Source: UBA6918 sp040754425
Lineage (GTDB): Bacteria > Pseudomonadota > Gammaproteobacteria > Burkholderiales > Thiobacillaceae
Direction of reading: 5' to 3'
Length of the DNA: 54,052 bases
NCBI GenBank assembly: GCA_040754425.1
Contig: JBFMCR010000022.1
Span: forward strand, 1-54,052
This document shows, in pieces, positions 8,416-17,429 of the stretch. Each line of letters begins with the position of its first letter. The stretch's first letter is position 1. The notes beneath the pieces are model-generated. The model saw only the letters and a list, made by a program, of their open reading frames with translations, was not told the DNA's origin and did no database searches. Position numbers and translations under genes: made by a program.

Positions 8416-9597
8416 ATGCCCAAGGCCTACAGGATCCTCACCCTCAACGCCATTTCCGCCAAGGGGCTGGCGCGTCTGCCGCAAAGCTACACCGTCGGTG
8501 GCGACGTGGCCGATCCCGACGCCATCCTGGTGCGCTCGCACGACATGCACGGCATGGCGATTCCCGCCAGCGTGAAAGCCATCGGACGGGCCGGCGCCGG
8601 CACCAACAATATCCCGGTCAAGCTCATGAGCGAGCGCGGCGTGCCGGTGTTCAACGCGCCGGGGGCGAATGCCAACGCGGTGAAGGAACTGGTCATCGCC
8701 GGCATGCTCATGGGCGTGCGCAACCTGGTGCCGGCGCTGAAATTCAGCGAAAGCTTGAGCGGCACGGACGAGGAAATCCACGAGGCCACCGAGGCCGGCA
8801 AGAAGCAGTTTGCCGGCGGCGAGCTGCCGGGCCGCACCCTGGGCGTGATCGGTCTGGGCGCCATCGGCTCGCTGGTGGCGGATGCCGCCATCAAGCTGGG
8901 CATGAACGTGGTGGGCTTCGACCCCGGCATCACCGTTGAGGCGGCCTGGCGCCTGCCGGCCCAGGTCAGGAAAGCAGCCAGCGTGGAAGACCTCTTGCGC
9001 CAGAGCGATTTCGTTTCCCTGCACGTGCCGCTGATTGACGCCACGCGCAATCTCATCGATGCCGAGCGCATCGCCGCCATGCGCCATGGTGCCATCCTGC
9101 TCAATTTCGCGCGCGAAGGCACGGTGGACAACGCCGCCGTCATCGAGGCGCTGAACGCGGGCAAGCTCGCCGCCTACATCTGCGACTTCCCGGCCAACGC
9201 CCTCAAGGGCCACGACAAGATCGTGACCCTGCCGCACCTGGGCGCATCCACCGCCGAAGCCGAGGAAAACTGCGCCATCATGGCGGCTGAGGAGGTCGCG
9301 GATTTCCTCGAGCACGGCACCATCCTCAATTCGGTCAATTTCCCCAACGTGGAAATGGGGCGCGAATCGGCCTGGCGCCTGGCCATCGCCAATGCCAACG
9401 TGCCCAACATGGTGGGGTCGATCACCTCGGCGCTTGCCGGCGCCGGCCTCAACATCCACAACATGGTCAACAAATCCAAGGGCGACATGGCCTATACCCT
9501 GGTGGATGTGGACAGCGCGGTGACCGATGCCGTGCTGCAGAAACTGGGCGCCATCGAAGGCGTGTTGAACGTACGCTATCTGCCTGCCGATGAGTGA
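8416..9597 (+). CDS. serA: D-3-phosphoglycerate dehydrogenase
   Basis: A 393-aa NAD-dependent 2-hydroxyacid dehydrogenase that opens serine synthesis. The Rossmann motif is GLGAIGSLVADAA, and the catalytic His region is LPHLGASTAEAEENC. A C-terminal ACT domain (about residues 320-393, NVPNMVGSITSALAGAG) suggests feedback control by serine. I chose the ATG at 8416, four nt after the serC stop, rather than an upstream in-frame ATG inside serC. The last 8 nt overlap pheA. Confidence 0.95.
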   Translation: MPKAYRILTLNAISAKGLARLPQSYTVGGDVADPDAILVRSHDMHGMAIPASVKAIGRAGAGTNNIPVKLMSERGVPVFNAPGANANAVKELVIAGMLMGVRNLVPALKFSESLSGTDEEIHEATEAGKKQFAGGELPGRTLGVIGLGAIGSLVADAAIKLGMNVVGFDPGITVEAAWRLPAQVRKAASVEDLLRQSDFVSLHVPLIDATRNLIDAERIAAMRHGAILLNFAREGTVDNAAVIEALNAGKLAAYICDFPANALKGHDKIVTLPHLGASTAEAEENCAIMAAEEVADFLEHGTILNSVNFPNVEMGRESAWRLAIANANVPNMVGSITSALAGAGLNIHNMVNKSKGDMAYTLVDVDSAVTDAVLQKLGAIEGVLNVRYLPADE

Positions 9598-10651
9598 AGA
9601 ACTGACCAGGCTGCGCGATCGCATCGACGCGCTCGATACCGAACTTTTGCGCATCTTGAACGAGCGCGCCAAGCTGGCGCAGGCGGTCGGCCACATCAAG
9701 AACGGCCAAATCTACCGCGCCGAGCGCGAAGCCCGGGTGCTGCGCCGCCTGTGCGCGGAAAACCCCGGCCCGCTCAAGCCCGAGAATATCGAACACCTGT
9801 TCCGCGAGATCATGTCGGCCTGCCGCGACCTCGAACAGCACCTGAAGATCGCCTATCTGGGGCCGCAGGGCACCTTCAGCCAGGCCGCCGCCTTCAAGCA
9901 TTTCGGCCATGCCGTGGGCGAGGTGCCGTGCGCCACCATCGACGAAGTCTTTCGCGCCGTGGAAACCGGGCGCGCGGACTATGCCGTGGTGCCGGTGGAG
10001 AATTCGACCGAAGGCACGGTTTCGCGCACCCTGGACCTGATCGTGTGCAGCCCGCTGAAAATCTGCGGCGAGGTGCTGTTGCCCATCCATCAGAACCTCC
10101 TGCGCAAAGGCGGGGGCATGGACGGCATTGCCCGCGTCTATGGCCACGCCCAGTCGCTGGCCCAGTGCCAGCACTGGCTCGACCGGCACCTGCCCGGGAC
10201 CGAGCGCGTGAGCGTGGTGAGCAATGCGGAAGGCGCGCGCCTGGCGGCCGAAGATCCGGCAGCCGCGGCCATTGCCGGCGACGGCGCGGCGCAGGCCTAC
10301 GGCCTCGATGTCGTGGCGCCGCGCATCGAGGACGAGCCGAACAACACCACGCGCTTTTTGGTGCTGTCGGACCACGACGCGTTGCCTTCCGGCCGCGACA
10401 AGACCTCGCTGGTGATGTCCGCGCCCAACGTGCCGGGCTCGGTGGTGAAATTGCTGCAGCCGCTGGCCGATGCCGGCGTGTCCATGACCAAGTTCGAGTC
10501 GCGCCCGGTCAAGGGCGCCAACTGGGAATATCTGTTTTTCGTCGATATCGAAGGCCATCGCGACGATCCCGCGGTCGCTGCGGCGCTGAAGGAAGTCACG
10601 GCGCGCGCATCCATGGTCAAGCTGCTGGGTTCCTACCCGGCGGCACGCTGA
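9590..10651 (+). CDS. pheA: Chorismate mutase / prephenate dehydratase (P-protein)
   Basis: A 353-aa bifunctional enzyme making phenylpyruvate from chorismate. Residues 1-85 form an AroQ chorismate mutase (LTRLRDRIDALDTELL). The prephenate dehydratase starts near residue 86 (IAYLGPQGTFSQAA) and includes VVPVENSTEGTVSRTLD. A C-terminal ACT domain with the ESRP motif (TKFESRP) is the Phe-feedback site. It overlaps serA by eight nt. Confidence 0.97.
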   Translation: MSEELTRLRDRIDALDTELLRILNERAKLAQAVGHIKNGQIYRAEREARVLRRLCAENPGPLKPENIEHLFREIMSACRDLEQHLKIAYLGPQGTFSQAAAFKHFGHAVGEVPCATIDEVFRAVETGRADYAVVPVENSTEGTVSRTLDLIVCSPLKICGEVLLPIHQNLLRKGGGMDGIARVYGHAQSLAQCQHWLDRHLPGTERVSVVSNAEGARLAAEDPAAAAIAGDGAAQAYGLDVVAPRIEDEPNNTTRFLVLSDHDALPSGRDKTSLVMSAPNVPGSVVKLLQPLADAGVSMTKFESRPVKGANWEYLFFVDIEGHRDDPAVAAALKEVTARASMVKLLGSYPAAR

Positions 10652-10665
10652 AGGTACCCTCACGC

Positions 10666-11781
10666 ATGAATCTGCCGCACGAGATTTTTCTTGCCGATCC
10701 CTGCGAACGCGTTGCGCCGCACGTCAAGGCCATCGCGCCCTACGTGCCGGGCAAACCCATTGCCGAACTGGCGCGCGAATTCGGCCTGGAAGAATCTTCC
10801 ATCGTGAAGCTCGCTTCCAACGAGAACCCCTTGGGTCCCAGCCCGAAAGCGCTGGCCGCGGCGCGGGAGGCACTGAAGGACATGGCTCTTTATCCCGACG
10901 GCGCGGGCTTTTCGCTCAAGGCTGCGCTGTGCCGCAAGCTCGGCGTGGCGCAGGAAAACATCGTGCTCGGCAACGGCTCCAACGACGTGCTGGACATGGC
11001 AGCGCGCGTCTTCCTCGGCTTGGGCGCCTCGGCCGTGTATGCGCAGCACGCCTTCGCCGTTTATGCCATCGCCACGCTCACGGTCGGCGCGGCCGGCATC
11101 GAAGTGCCCGCGCTCGATTACGGCCACGACCTTGCCGCCATGCGCGCGGCCATCCGCGACGACACGCAGGTGCTGTGGATCGCCAACCCCAACAACCCCA
11201 CGGGCACCTTTCTGCCTTGGGCCAAGGTCGAGGCTTTCCTCGCCGAGGTGCCGCGCCGCGTGCTGGTGGTGCTGGACGAGGCCTACGGCGAGTATCTGCC
11301 CCCCGCGGACCGGTTCGACACGGTTTCATGGCTGGCGAAGTTCCCCAACCTCCTGATCGTGCGCACCTTCTCCAAGGCCTATGGCCTGGCCGGCCTGCGC
11401 GTGGGCTACGGCCTCGCGCACCCGCGCGTGATCGACCTCATGAACCGCGTGCGCCAGCCTTTCAACGTCAGCGCGCTCGCGCTGGTTGCCGCGGAAGCCT
11501 CGCTTGATGACACTGAATTTCTCGAGCAAAGCTACCGGGTGAACATCGCCGGCCTGCAACAGCTGGCGGCCGGCCTGGCCGCACTGGGCATCGAGCACGT
11601 GCCGTCCAGGGGCAACTTCCTGCTGGCGAAAGTGGGCGATGCCGCGCGCATCAACCAGGCGCTGCTCAGAAGCGGCGTCATCGTTCGCCCGCTCGGGGGC
11701 CTGCCCGAGTTCCTGCGCGTGTCGGTTGGATTGCAAGCACAGAATGCGCGTTTCCTCGAAGCGCTGAAGGCCAGTCTGTGA
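10666..11781 (+). CDS. hisC: Histidinol-phosphate / aromatic aminotransferase
   Basis: A 371-aa fold-type I aminotransferase. The PLP lysine is K237 in TFSKAYGLAGLRVGY, and SNENPLGPSP is near the N-terminus. The family is HisC. Because it lies between pheA and tyrA, it is more likely the HisC2-like enzyme that transaminates prephenate or aromatic keto-acids in phenylalanine and tyrosine synthesis, as in Pseudomonas. That assignment rests on context. The ATG at 10666 follows the pheA stop by 14 nt. The stop overlaps tyrA (GTGA). Confidence 0.92.
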   Translation: MNLPHEIFLADPCERVAPHVKAIAPYVPGKPIAELAREFGLEESSIVKLASNENPLGPSPKALAAAREALKDMALYPDGAGFSLKAALCRKLGVAQENIVLGNGSNDVLDMAARVFLGLGASAVYAQHAFAVYAIATLTVGAAGIEVPALDYGHDLAAMRAAIRDDTQVLWIANPNNPTGTFLPWAKVEAFLAEVPRRVLVVLDEAYGEYLPPADRFDTVSWLAKFPNLLIVRTFSKAYGLAGLRVGYGLAHPRVIDLMNRVRQPFNVSALALVAAEASLDDTEFLEQSYRVNIAGLQQLAAGLAALGIEHVPSRGNFLLAKVGDAARINQALLRSGVIVRPLGGLPEFLRVSVGLQAQNARFLEALKASL

Positions 11782-12644
11782 GCTTGCACATCGACCGTCT
11801 CGCCGTCGTCGGCACCGGCCTCATCGGCGGCTCGCTCGCGGCCGCGCTCAAGCAGGCCGGGGTGGCGGACGAAATCATCGGCCTGGGCCGCCGCCGCGCA
11901 ACCCTGGAGCAGGCCAGGGCGCTGGGGCTGATCGATGCCATCGCCGATGCGCCGGCGCAGCTTGCCGGCGCGCAGATGATCGTGCTGGCCACGCCGGTGG
12001 CGCAGATGGGCCCGGTGCTGGAAGCCATCGCCCCGCATCTGGACGGCAAGACCATCGTCACCGATGCCGGCAGCACCAAGGGCGATGTCATCGCCGCCGC
12101 GCGCCGCGCCCTGGGCAGAAACTTTTCCCGCTTCGTTGCCGGCCATCCCGTCGCCGGCGCCGAGAACAGCGGGCCGCAGGCGGCGCGCGCCGATCTTTTC
12201 ATCGGCCGCCACGTGGTGTTGTGCCCCGAAGCCGAAACCGATGCCGACGCGCTGGCAAGAGTGACTGCGCTGTGGCAGGCCACGGGGGCGCAGGTCGTGC
12301 ACATGGACGCCGCGCGCCATGACCGCATTTTCGCCGCGGTCAGCCACCTGCCGCATCTGGCGGCCTTTGCCCTGGTGGACGAGCTCGCGGCGCGGCCCGA
12401 TGCCGGGGATTTTTTTCGCTACGCCGCCGGCGGCTTCCGCGATTTCACCCGGATTGCTGCGAGCCATCCCGAGATGTGGCGCGATATTGCGCTCGCCAAC
12501 CGCGAAGCGCTGCTCGCCGAGTTGTCTGCCTACATGAACAATCTGGCTGAAATCGCCGCCGCCCTGGAAAAAGGCGATGCTGCCGCGCTGGAACGAATCT
12601 TCAGCCGGGCCAGTCAGGCGCGGCGCAATTGGGGAACAAAGTGA
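11778..12644 (+). CDS. tyrA: Prephenate dehydrogenase
   Basis: A 288-aa NAD(P)-dependent enzyme oxidising prephenate (or arogenate) toward tyrosine. The Rossmann motif is VVGTGLIGGSLAAALKQAG at the N-terminus, and AGSTKGDV, HPVAGAENSG and SHLPHL are typical. It starts with GTG in a 4-nt overlap with hisC. In Pseudomonas tyrA is fused to aroA. Here they are separate and a palindromic repeat lies between them. Confidence 0.95.
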   Translation: MSLHIDRLAVVGTGLIGGSLAAALKQAGVADEIIGLGRRRATLEQARALGLIDAIADAPAQLAGAQMIVLATPVAQMGPVLEAIAPHLDGKTIVTDAGSTKGDVIAAARRALGRNFSRFVAGHPVAGAENSGPQAARADLFIGRHVVLCPEAETDADALARVTALWQATGAQVVHMDAARHDRIFAAVSHLPHLAAFALVDELAARPDAGDFFRYAAGGFRDFTRIAASHPEMWRDIALANREALLAELSAYMNNLAEIAAALEKGDAAALERIFSRASQARRNWGTK

Positions 12645-12685
12645 ATCAATTTCAGCAGAGAGACACGAAAACAGCAAAATCTTAA

Positions 12686-12750
12686 ACAGGGAGGAACGGG
12701 AGGCAAGAGAGGCAAAAAAATTCCCTCCCGTCCCTCCCTTACCTCCTTGT
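12686..12750. repeat. Nonamer snap-back palindrome, copy A1 (tyrA-aroA gap)
   Basis: The left arm starts ACAGGGAGG and contains three 9-nt units of the form GGGAGGNAN. The right arm is its imperfect reverse complement, ending CTCCTTGT. The arms are about 30 nt with a loop of about 5 nt. Related copies are at 14123-14195, 22928-23009 and 39791-39858. The flanks (CTTAA before, TTCTGCGTC after) also recur. Confidence 0.8.
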
Positions 12751-12793
12751 GAGTTGCTTTTCTTTATAGTGCTTCTGCGTCAACGAGTTTTGT

Positions 12794-14113
12794 ATGGAAT
12801 ATCTGGATCTTCCCGCCTGCAAATCCGCTTCCGGTATGGTCAAGCTGCCGGGCTCGAAAAGCATTTCCAACCGCGTGCTGCTCCTGTCGGCGCTGGCGTC
12901 CGGCACCACGGAAATCAGGGAACTGCTGGATTCGGATGACACCCAGGTCATGCTCGAGTCGCTCTCGCGACTGGGCGTGAAATGGACGCGCCATCCCGGC
13001 ACGGACAATTATCGTGTGGAAGGTATCGGCGGCGTGTTTCCGGTCAAGCAGGCGGAGCTGTTCCTCGGCAATGCCGGCACCGCTTTCCGTTCCTTGACTG
13101 CGGCCTGTGCGCTGTCGGGCGGCGACTACGTGCTGAAGGGCGTGGCGCGCATGCACGAGCGCCCCATCGGCGATCTGGTGGACGCGCTCAGGCAGCTTGG
13201 CGCGCGCATCGACTATCTGGGCAGCGAGGGCTTCCCGCCGCTGCATGTTCATCCCGCCCAGGTTGGCGACGCGCCGGAAGTCGGCGTCAAGGGCAATGTC
13301 TCCAGCCAGTTTCTCACCGGGCTTTTGATGGCGGCGCCCTTGTTGGGCCGCAGCGTGACGATCAAAGTGGAAGGCGAGCTGATTTCCAGGCCCTACATCA
13401 GGATCACCCTGGGCCTCATGGCCAGGTTCGGCATCGAGGTCGAGCAGGACGGCTGGGAGCGCTTCACCGTGCCCGCTTCCACGTACAAAAGCCCGGGCGA
13501 GGTCGAAGTGGAGGGCGATGCCTCCTCGGCTTCGTACTTTCTTGCCGCCGGTGTGCTGGGGCACGGCCCGGTGCGGGTGCAGGGCGTGGGCAGAAACGCC
13601 TTGCAGGGCGACGTGCAGTTCGCTGCCGCGCTCGCCAGGATGGGCGCCGAAATCGGCATGGGGCCGAACTGGATCGAGGCGCAGCTGCCGTGCAGCGAGA
13701 AGATCCGCGCCGTCGACATGGACTGCAACCACATTCCCGACGCCGCCATGACGCTGGCGGTGCTGGCCTTGTTCGCCGACGGCCCCTCGACGCTCAGGAA
13801 CATCGGTTCCTGGCGGGTCAAGGAAACCGATCGCATTCATGCCATGGCGACGGAACTGAGGAAATTCGGCGCCGAGGTGGAAGAGGGTACTGACTACCTC
13901 AAGATCACCCCGCCTCGCCCCTCACGCCTTACGCCCAACGTGGCGGTAGACACTTATGACGACCACCGCATGGCCATGTGTTTCTCGCTGGTGGCACTGG
14001 GCGGGGTGCCGGTGCGCATCAACGATCCTGCGTGCGTGAACAAGACCTTCCCGGAATACTTCAACGTGCTGGCGACCATCACCGGCCAGCCCGCAGCCTG
14101 CAAGCTGGTTTGA
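12794..14113 (+). CDS. aroA: 3-phosphoshikimate 1-carboxyvinyltransferase (EPSP synthase)
   Basis: A 439-aa shikimate-pathway enzyme that joins shikimate-3-phosphate and PEP. KLPGSKSISNR (residues 17-27), the PEP-site loop GNAGTAFRSL (92-101) and the C-terminal DTYDDHRMAMCFSL are diagnostic. At the position matching Pro101 of the E. coli enzyme (GTAMRPL) this protein has Ser100, read from the codon TCC. The same change (P101S) is known to reduce glyphosate binding in Salmonella. The Shine-Dalgarno before the ATG is weak. It is separated from tyrA by the A1 repeat. Confidence 0.97.
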   Translation: MEYLDLPACKSASGMVKLPGSKSISNRVLLLSALASGTTEIRELLDSDDTQVMLESLSRLGVKWTRHPGTDNYRVEGIGGVFPVKQAELFLGNAGTAFRSLTAACALSGGDYVLKGVARMHERPIGDLVDALRQLGARIDYLGSEGFPPLHVHPAQVGDAPEVGVKGNVSSQFLTGLLMAAPLLGRSVTIKVEGELISRPYIRITLGLMARFGIEVEQDGWERFTVPASTYKSPGEVEVEGDASSASYFLAAGVLGHGPVRVQGVGRNALQGDVQFAAALARMGAEIGMGPNWIEAQLPCSEKIRAVDMDCNHIPDAAMTLAVLALFADGPSTLRNIGSWRVKETDRIHAMATELRKFGAEVEEGTDYLKITPPRPSRLTPNVAVDTYDDHRMAMCFSLVALGGVPVRINDPACVNKTFPEYFNVLATITGQPAACKLV

Positions 14114-14122
14114 AAGGCGTTG

Positions 14123-14195
14123 ACAGGGAGGTTCAGCGAGGAACGAGAGGACATTCTGTTTTGATTTACTCCCTTAGCCTCCCATTCCTCTTTGT
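14123..14195. repeat. Nonamer snap-back palindrome, copy A2 (aroA-cmk gap)
   Basis: A degenerate copy of the same element: the left arm begins ACAGGGAGG with 9-nt spaced G-rich units, and the right arm ends CCTCTTTGT. It fills almost the whole aroA-cmk gap. The cmk Shine-Dalgarno (AAGG) follows directly. Confidence 0.7.
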
Positions 14196-14207
14196 GAAAC
14201 AAGGTTT

Positions 14208-14867
14208 ATGAACATCCCCATCATCACCATCGACGGCCCGTCCGCCTCGGGCAAGGGCACCGTCGCCGAGAAAGTGGCCGAAAGGCTGGGCTTCCACGTG
14301 CTCGATTCCGGCGCGCTGTATCGCCTGATGGCGCTTTACGCCATGCGCCAGGGTATCGACTTGTCCGACGAGGCGGCGCTGGCGGCGCTGGCGGCGAGCT
14401 TGCCGGCGGAATTCCGCCAAGGAGAGGTCTGGCTCGCGGGCGAGAACGTGAGCCAGGCCATCCGCACCGAGGAGGTGGGCGAGGGCGCCTCCAGGGTGGC
14501 GGCCCTGCCGGCGGTGCGCAAGGCCCTGCTGGCGCGCCAGCACGCCTATGTCCGGGCCCCGGGCCTGGTGGCGGACGGACGCGACATGGGTACGGTGGTT
14601 TTCCCCCAGGCGCAGACCAAGGTTTTCCTTACCGCCAGCCCCGAGGCGAGGGCGGAAAGACGCTATAAACAGTTGATCGAAAAGGGAAACTCTGCTAATC
14701 TTGCAGACCTTGTCCGCGATATGCGGGCGCGGGACGAGCGCGATACCCGGCGTGCCGTTGCGCCGTTGAAACCGGCACCGGACGCGACAGTGCTGGATTC
14801 CACCGCGATGAACATCGATCAGGTGGTGGAGGCCGTGCTGCAATGCTATCGCGCCACTCGGACTTGA
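14208..14867 (+). CDS. cmk: Cytidylate kinase
   Basis: A 219-aa (d)CMP kinase. The P-loop is GPSASGKGT (residues 10-18), with the typical LDSGALYR and DGRDMGTVVFP. It phosphorylates CMP/dCMP for nucleotide recycling. cmk followed by rpsA is a very conserved proteobacterial pair. Confidence 0.97.
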   Translation: MNIPIITIDGPSASGKGTVAEKVAERLGFHVLDSGALYRLMALYAMRQGIDLSDEAALAALAASLPAEFRQGEVWLAGENVSQAIRTEEVGEGASRVAALPAVRKALLARQHAYVRAPGLVADGRDMGTVVFPQAQTKVFLTASPEARAERRYKQLIEKGNSANLADLVRDMRARDERDTRRAVAPLKPAPDATVLDSTAMNIDQVVEAVLQCYRATRT

Positions 14868-14889
14868 AGTAACTGAAGTGAACATCGGC

Positions 14890-14941
14890 GCCAGTCCGGA
14901 TTGACTGGCATGTGTGCAACCAAACCCACTCGAAAGAGTGG
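14890..14941 (+). promoter_or_regulatory. Structured 5' leader of rpsA
   Basis: Two tandem hairpins precede the rpsA ATG. One is a perfect 7-bp stem (14890-14896 with 14903-14909). The other is a 6-bp stem with a GAAA tetraloop (14926-14931 with 14936-14941). AAGGT, the likely Shine-Dalgarno, follows at 14946-14950. rpsA of enterobacteria is autoregulated through leader hairpins. That this leader does the same is an inference. Confidence 0.5.
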
Positions 14942-14959
14942 CCCGAAGGTCTTAATACA

Positions 14960-16678
14960 ATGTCTGCTACCCAAACCTCCGCCTCCAACGAAAGCTTTGC
15001 CGCCCTGTTCGAGGAATCCCTCCATCGCCAGGAAATGCGCCAGGGCGAAGTCATCACCGCCGAAGTGGTGAGCGTCGATGACAATTTCGTTGTGGTCAAC
15101 GCCGGCCTCAAGTCCGAGAGCCTGATTCCCACCGAGGAATTCAAGAACGACCGCGGAGAAATCGAAGTCAAGCCCGGCGATTTCGTGCAAGTCGCCATCG
15201 AATCCCTGGAAGACGGTTTCGGCTCCACCCGTCTTTCGCGCGAGCGCGCCAAGAAACTGGCCGCCTGGCTGGATCTGGAAGCCGCCATGAACGAGGGCCG
15301 CATCGTCACCGGCCTGGTCGCCGGCAAGGTCAAGGGCGGTCTCACCGTGCTGATGAACGGCCTGCGCGCCTTTTTGCCCGGCTCGCTCGTCGACATGCGT
15401 CCGATCAAGGACACCACGCCGTTTGAGGGCAAGGAACTTGAATTCAAGGTCATCAAACTCGACCGCAAGCGCAACAACGTGGTGGTTTCCCGCCGCGCCG
15501 TGCTTGAAGAGACTATGGGCGCCGACCGCGAAGCGCTGATGGAAAGCCTCAAGGAAGGTGCGATCGTCAAGGGCGTGGTCAAGAACATCACCGACTACGG
15601 CGCGTTCGTGGATCTCGGCGGCATCGACGGCCTGCTGCACATCACCGACATGGCCTGGCGCCGCGTCAAGCATCCCTCCGAAGTGGTGCAGGTCGGCCAG
15701 GAAATCGAAGCCAAGATCCTCAAGTTCGATCAGGAAAAGAACCGCGTCTCCCTGGGCATCAAGCAGCTGGGCGACGACCCCTGGGTCGGCATCGCCCGCC
15801 GCTACCCGCAGGGCACCCGCATGTTCGGCAAGGTGGCCAACCTCACCGACTACGGCGCGTTCGTCGAGATCGAGCCCGGCATCGAAGGCCTGGTGCACGT
15901 GTCCGAAATGGATTGGACCAACAAGAACGTCAGCCCCAGCAAGGTCGTGCAACTGGGAGACGAAGTCGAAGTCATGGTGCTCGACATCGACGAGGACAAG
16001 CGCCGCATCTCCCTGGGCATGAAGCAGTGCAAGCCCAATCCCTGGGAAGAATTCGCCATGAACCACAAGAAGGGCGACAAGGTCTCCGGCGCCATCAAGT
16101 CCATCACCGACTTCGGCGTGTTCATCGGACTGCCCGGCGGCATCGACGGCCTGGTGCACCTGTCCGACCTGTCCTGGAACGTGCCCGGCGAAGAAGCCGT
16201 GCGCAATTTCCGCAAGGGCCAGGACGTGGAAGCCGTGGTGCTGGCCATCGACACCGAGCGCGAGCGCATTTCCCTGGGCATCAAGCAGCTGGAAGGCGAC
16301 CCGTTCAACTCTTTCGTCGGCAGCCATGAGAAGGGCAGCATCGTGAAGGGCGTGATCAAGTCGCTGGACGCCAAGGGCGCCAACGTCGACCTGGGCGGCG
16401 AAATGGAAGGCTACCTGCGCGCTTCCGAAGTTTCGCGCGACCGCGTCGAAGACATGCGCACCCACTTCAAGGAGGGCGACGAGGTCGAGGCCATGATCAT
16501 CAACGTGGACCGCAAGAACCGCGTGATCAACCTTTCCATCAAGGCCAAGGATTCGGCCGAGCAGGATGCGGCGATGAAGAAATTCAGCGCCGAGTCCGCC
16601 GCAGCCGCCAGCGGCGCCACCAACCTGGGTGCGCTGCTCAAGGCCAAGATGGACACCAAGAACACCGACCAGCAGTAA
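14960..16678 (+). CDS. rpsA: 30S ribosomal protein S1
   Basis: A 572-aa S1 protein, which unfolds and holds mRNA on the 30S subunit. About six S1/OB repeats can be followed; the last four are obvious from recurring GAFV/GVFI, GLVHVSEM and RISLGMKQ blocks. I used the ATG at 14960, since MSATQTSASNESFAALFEESL is family-like. An in-frame ATG at 14912 lies in the leader between the hairpins. The upstream cmk and downstream ihfB are the conserved neighbours. Confidence 0.97.
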   Translation: MSATQTSASNESFAALFEESLHRQEMRQGEVITAEVVSVDDNFVVVNAGLKSESLIPTEEFKNDRGEIEVKPGDFVQVAIESLEDGFGSTRLSRERAKKLAAWLDLEAAMNEGRIVTGLVAGKVKGGLTVLMNGLRAFLPGSLVDMRPIKDTTPFEGKELEFKVIKLDRKRNNVVVSRRAVLEETMGADREALMESLKEGAIVKGVVKNITDYGAFVDLGGIDGLLHITDMAWRRVKHPSEVVQVGQEIEAKILKFDQEKNRVSLGIKQLGDDPWVGIARRYPQGTRMFGKVANLTDYGAFVEIEPGIEGLVHVSEMDWTNKNVSPSKVVQLGDEVEVMVLDIDEDKRRISLGMKQCKPNPWEEFAMNHKKGDKVSGAIKSITDFGVFIGLPGGIDGLVHLSDLSWNVPGEEAVRNFRKGQDVEAVVLAIDTERERISLGIKQLEGDPFNSFVGSHEKGSIVKGVIKSLDAKGANVDLGGEMEGYLRASEVSRDRVEDMRTHFKEGDEVEAMIINVDRKNRVINLSIKAKDSAEQDAAMKKFSAESAAAASGATNLGALLKAKMDTKNTDQQ

Positions 16679-16704
16679 GCTGGCCGACAAGCCCCGACGG
16701 CGGC

Positions 16705-16995
16705 ATGACCAAGTCCGAACTCATCGCCCGGCTTGCCGTTCGCCACCCGCAGTTCCAGGGTGCGGACGCCGAGCTGGCCGTGAAAACCATCATCGATGCC
16801 ATGATCAAGACCCTGGCTTCGGGTGGGCGTATCGAAATACGCGGGTTCGGCAGTTTCTGCCTGAATTACCGCCCTGCACGCATGGGGAGAAATCCCAAGT
16901 CCGGCGAAAAGGTGGAGGTCCCGGCGAAGTATGTGCCGCATTTCAAGGCGGGCAAGGAACTGAGAGAAAAGGTGGATTACCACCAGGCCTCCTGA
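16705..16995 (+). CDS. ihfB: Integration host factor subunit beta
   Basis: A 96-aa DNA-bending protein of the HU/IHF family. The N-terminus TKSELIARL and the arm RGFGSFCLNYRPARMGRNPKSGEKV are IhfB-type. It lies 26 nt after rpsA, its usual place. IHF assists sigma-54 promoters by bending DNA between the activator site and the promoter, so it is relevant to the nif promoters further along. A strong terminator follows. Confidence 0.95.
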   Translation: MTKSELIARLAVRHPQFQGADAELAVKTIIDAMIKTLASGGRIEIRGFGSFCLNYRPARMGRNPKSGEKVEVPAKYVPHFKAGKELREKVDYHQAS

Positions 16996-17021
16996 TGGCT
17001 AGTCGCGTCTCGTCCTGATTG

Positions 17022-17047
17022 AAAAACGGCGCTACGGCGCCGTTTTT
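17022..17047 (+). terminator. Terminator after ihfB
   Basis: A perfect 11-bp hairpin (17022-17032 with 17037-17047) with loop TACG and five terminal T. It ends the serC-to-ihfB run about 27 nt after the ihfB stop. Because the A-tract pairs with the T-tract it could act in both directions. Confidence 0.88.
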
Positions 17048-17138
17048 CATGTACGCGGCGCGAATTTTCGGTCGTGCGCTTAACCCGCGTGGCCTGGAGT
17101 ACAATCACGCCAAATACTGATACGGACAAGCCAAACGC

Positions 17139-17429
17139 ATGTACTACGTCGGCTGGGCGGTAAAAATCCTGATTTTCCTGGCGGTGCTCGGCTTCGCGCT
17201 GCAGAACAGCCAGCCGGTGACGCTGCACTACTTTTTCGGTTATGTCTGGGAAGCGCCGCTGGTGGCCTTGCTGCTGGCTGCCTTTACGCTGGGCGCCTTT
17301 CTCGGCGTGCTTGCGCTGCTGCCCACGCTGTTCCGCCTGCGCGGCGAGCGCACCAAGTTGCGGCGCGAACTCGACAGCATGATCGACGCCAACACCACGA
17401 CGCCCGCACTCGGCGCAGACAGAAGCTGA
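17139..17429 (+). CDS. lapA: LapA-type membrane protein (DUF1049)
   Basis: A 96-aa inner-membrane protein with two transmembrane helices (about residues 6-24 and 42-64) and a short basic cytoplasmic tail that looks helical. The N-terminal helix plus ALQNSQPVTLHYFFG is characteristic of LapA. LapA and LapB act with FtsH to control LpxC turnover and lipopolysaccharide assembly in E. coli. The stop codon is immediately followed by the lapB ATG. Confidence 0.9.
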   Translation: MYYVGWAVKILIFLAVLGFALQNSQPVTLHYFFGYVWEAPLVALLLAAFTLGAFLGVLALLPTLFRLRGERTKLRRELDSMIDANTTTPALGADRS

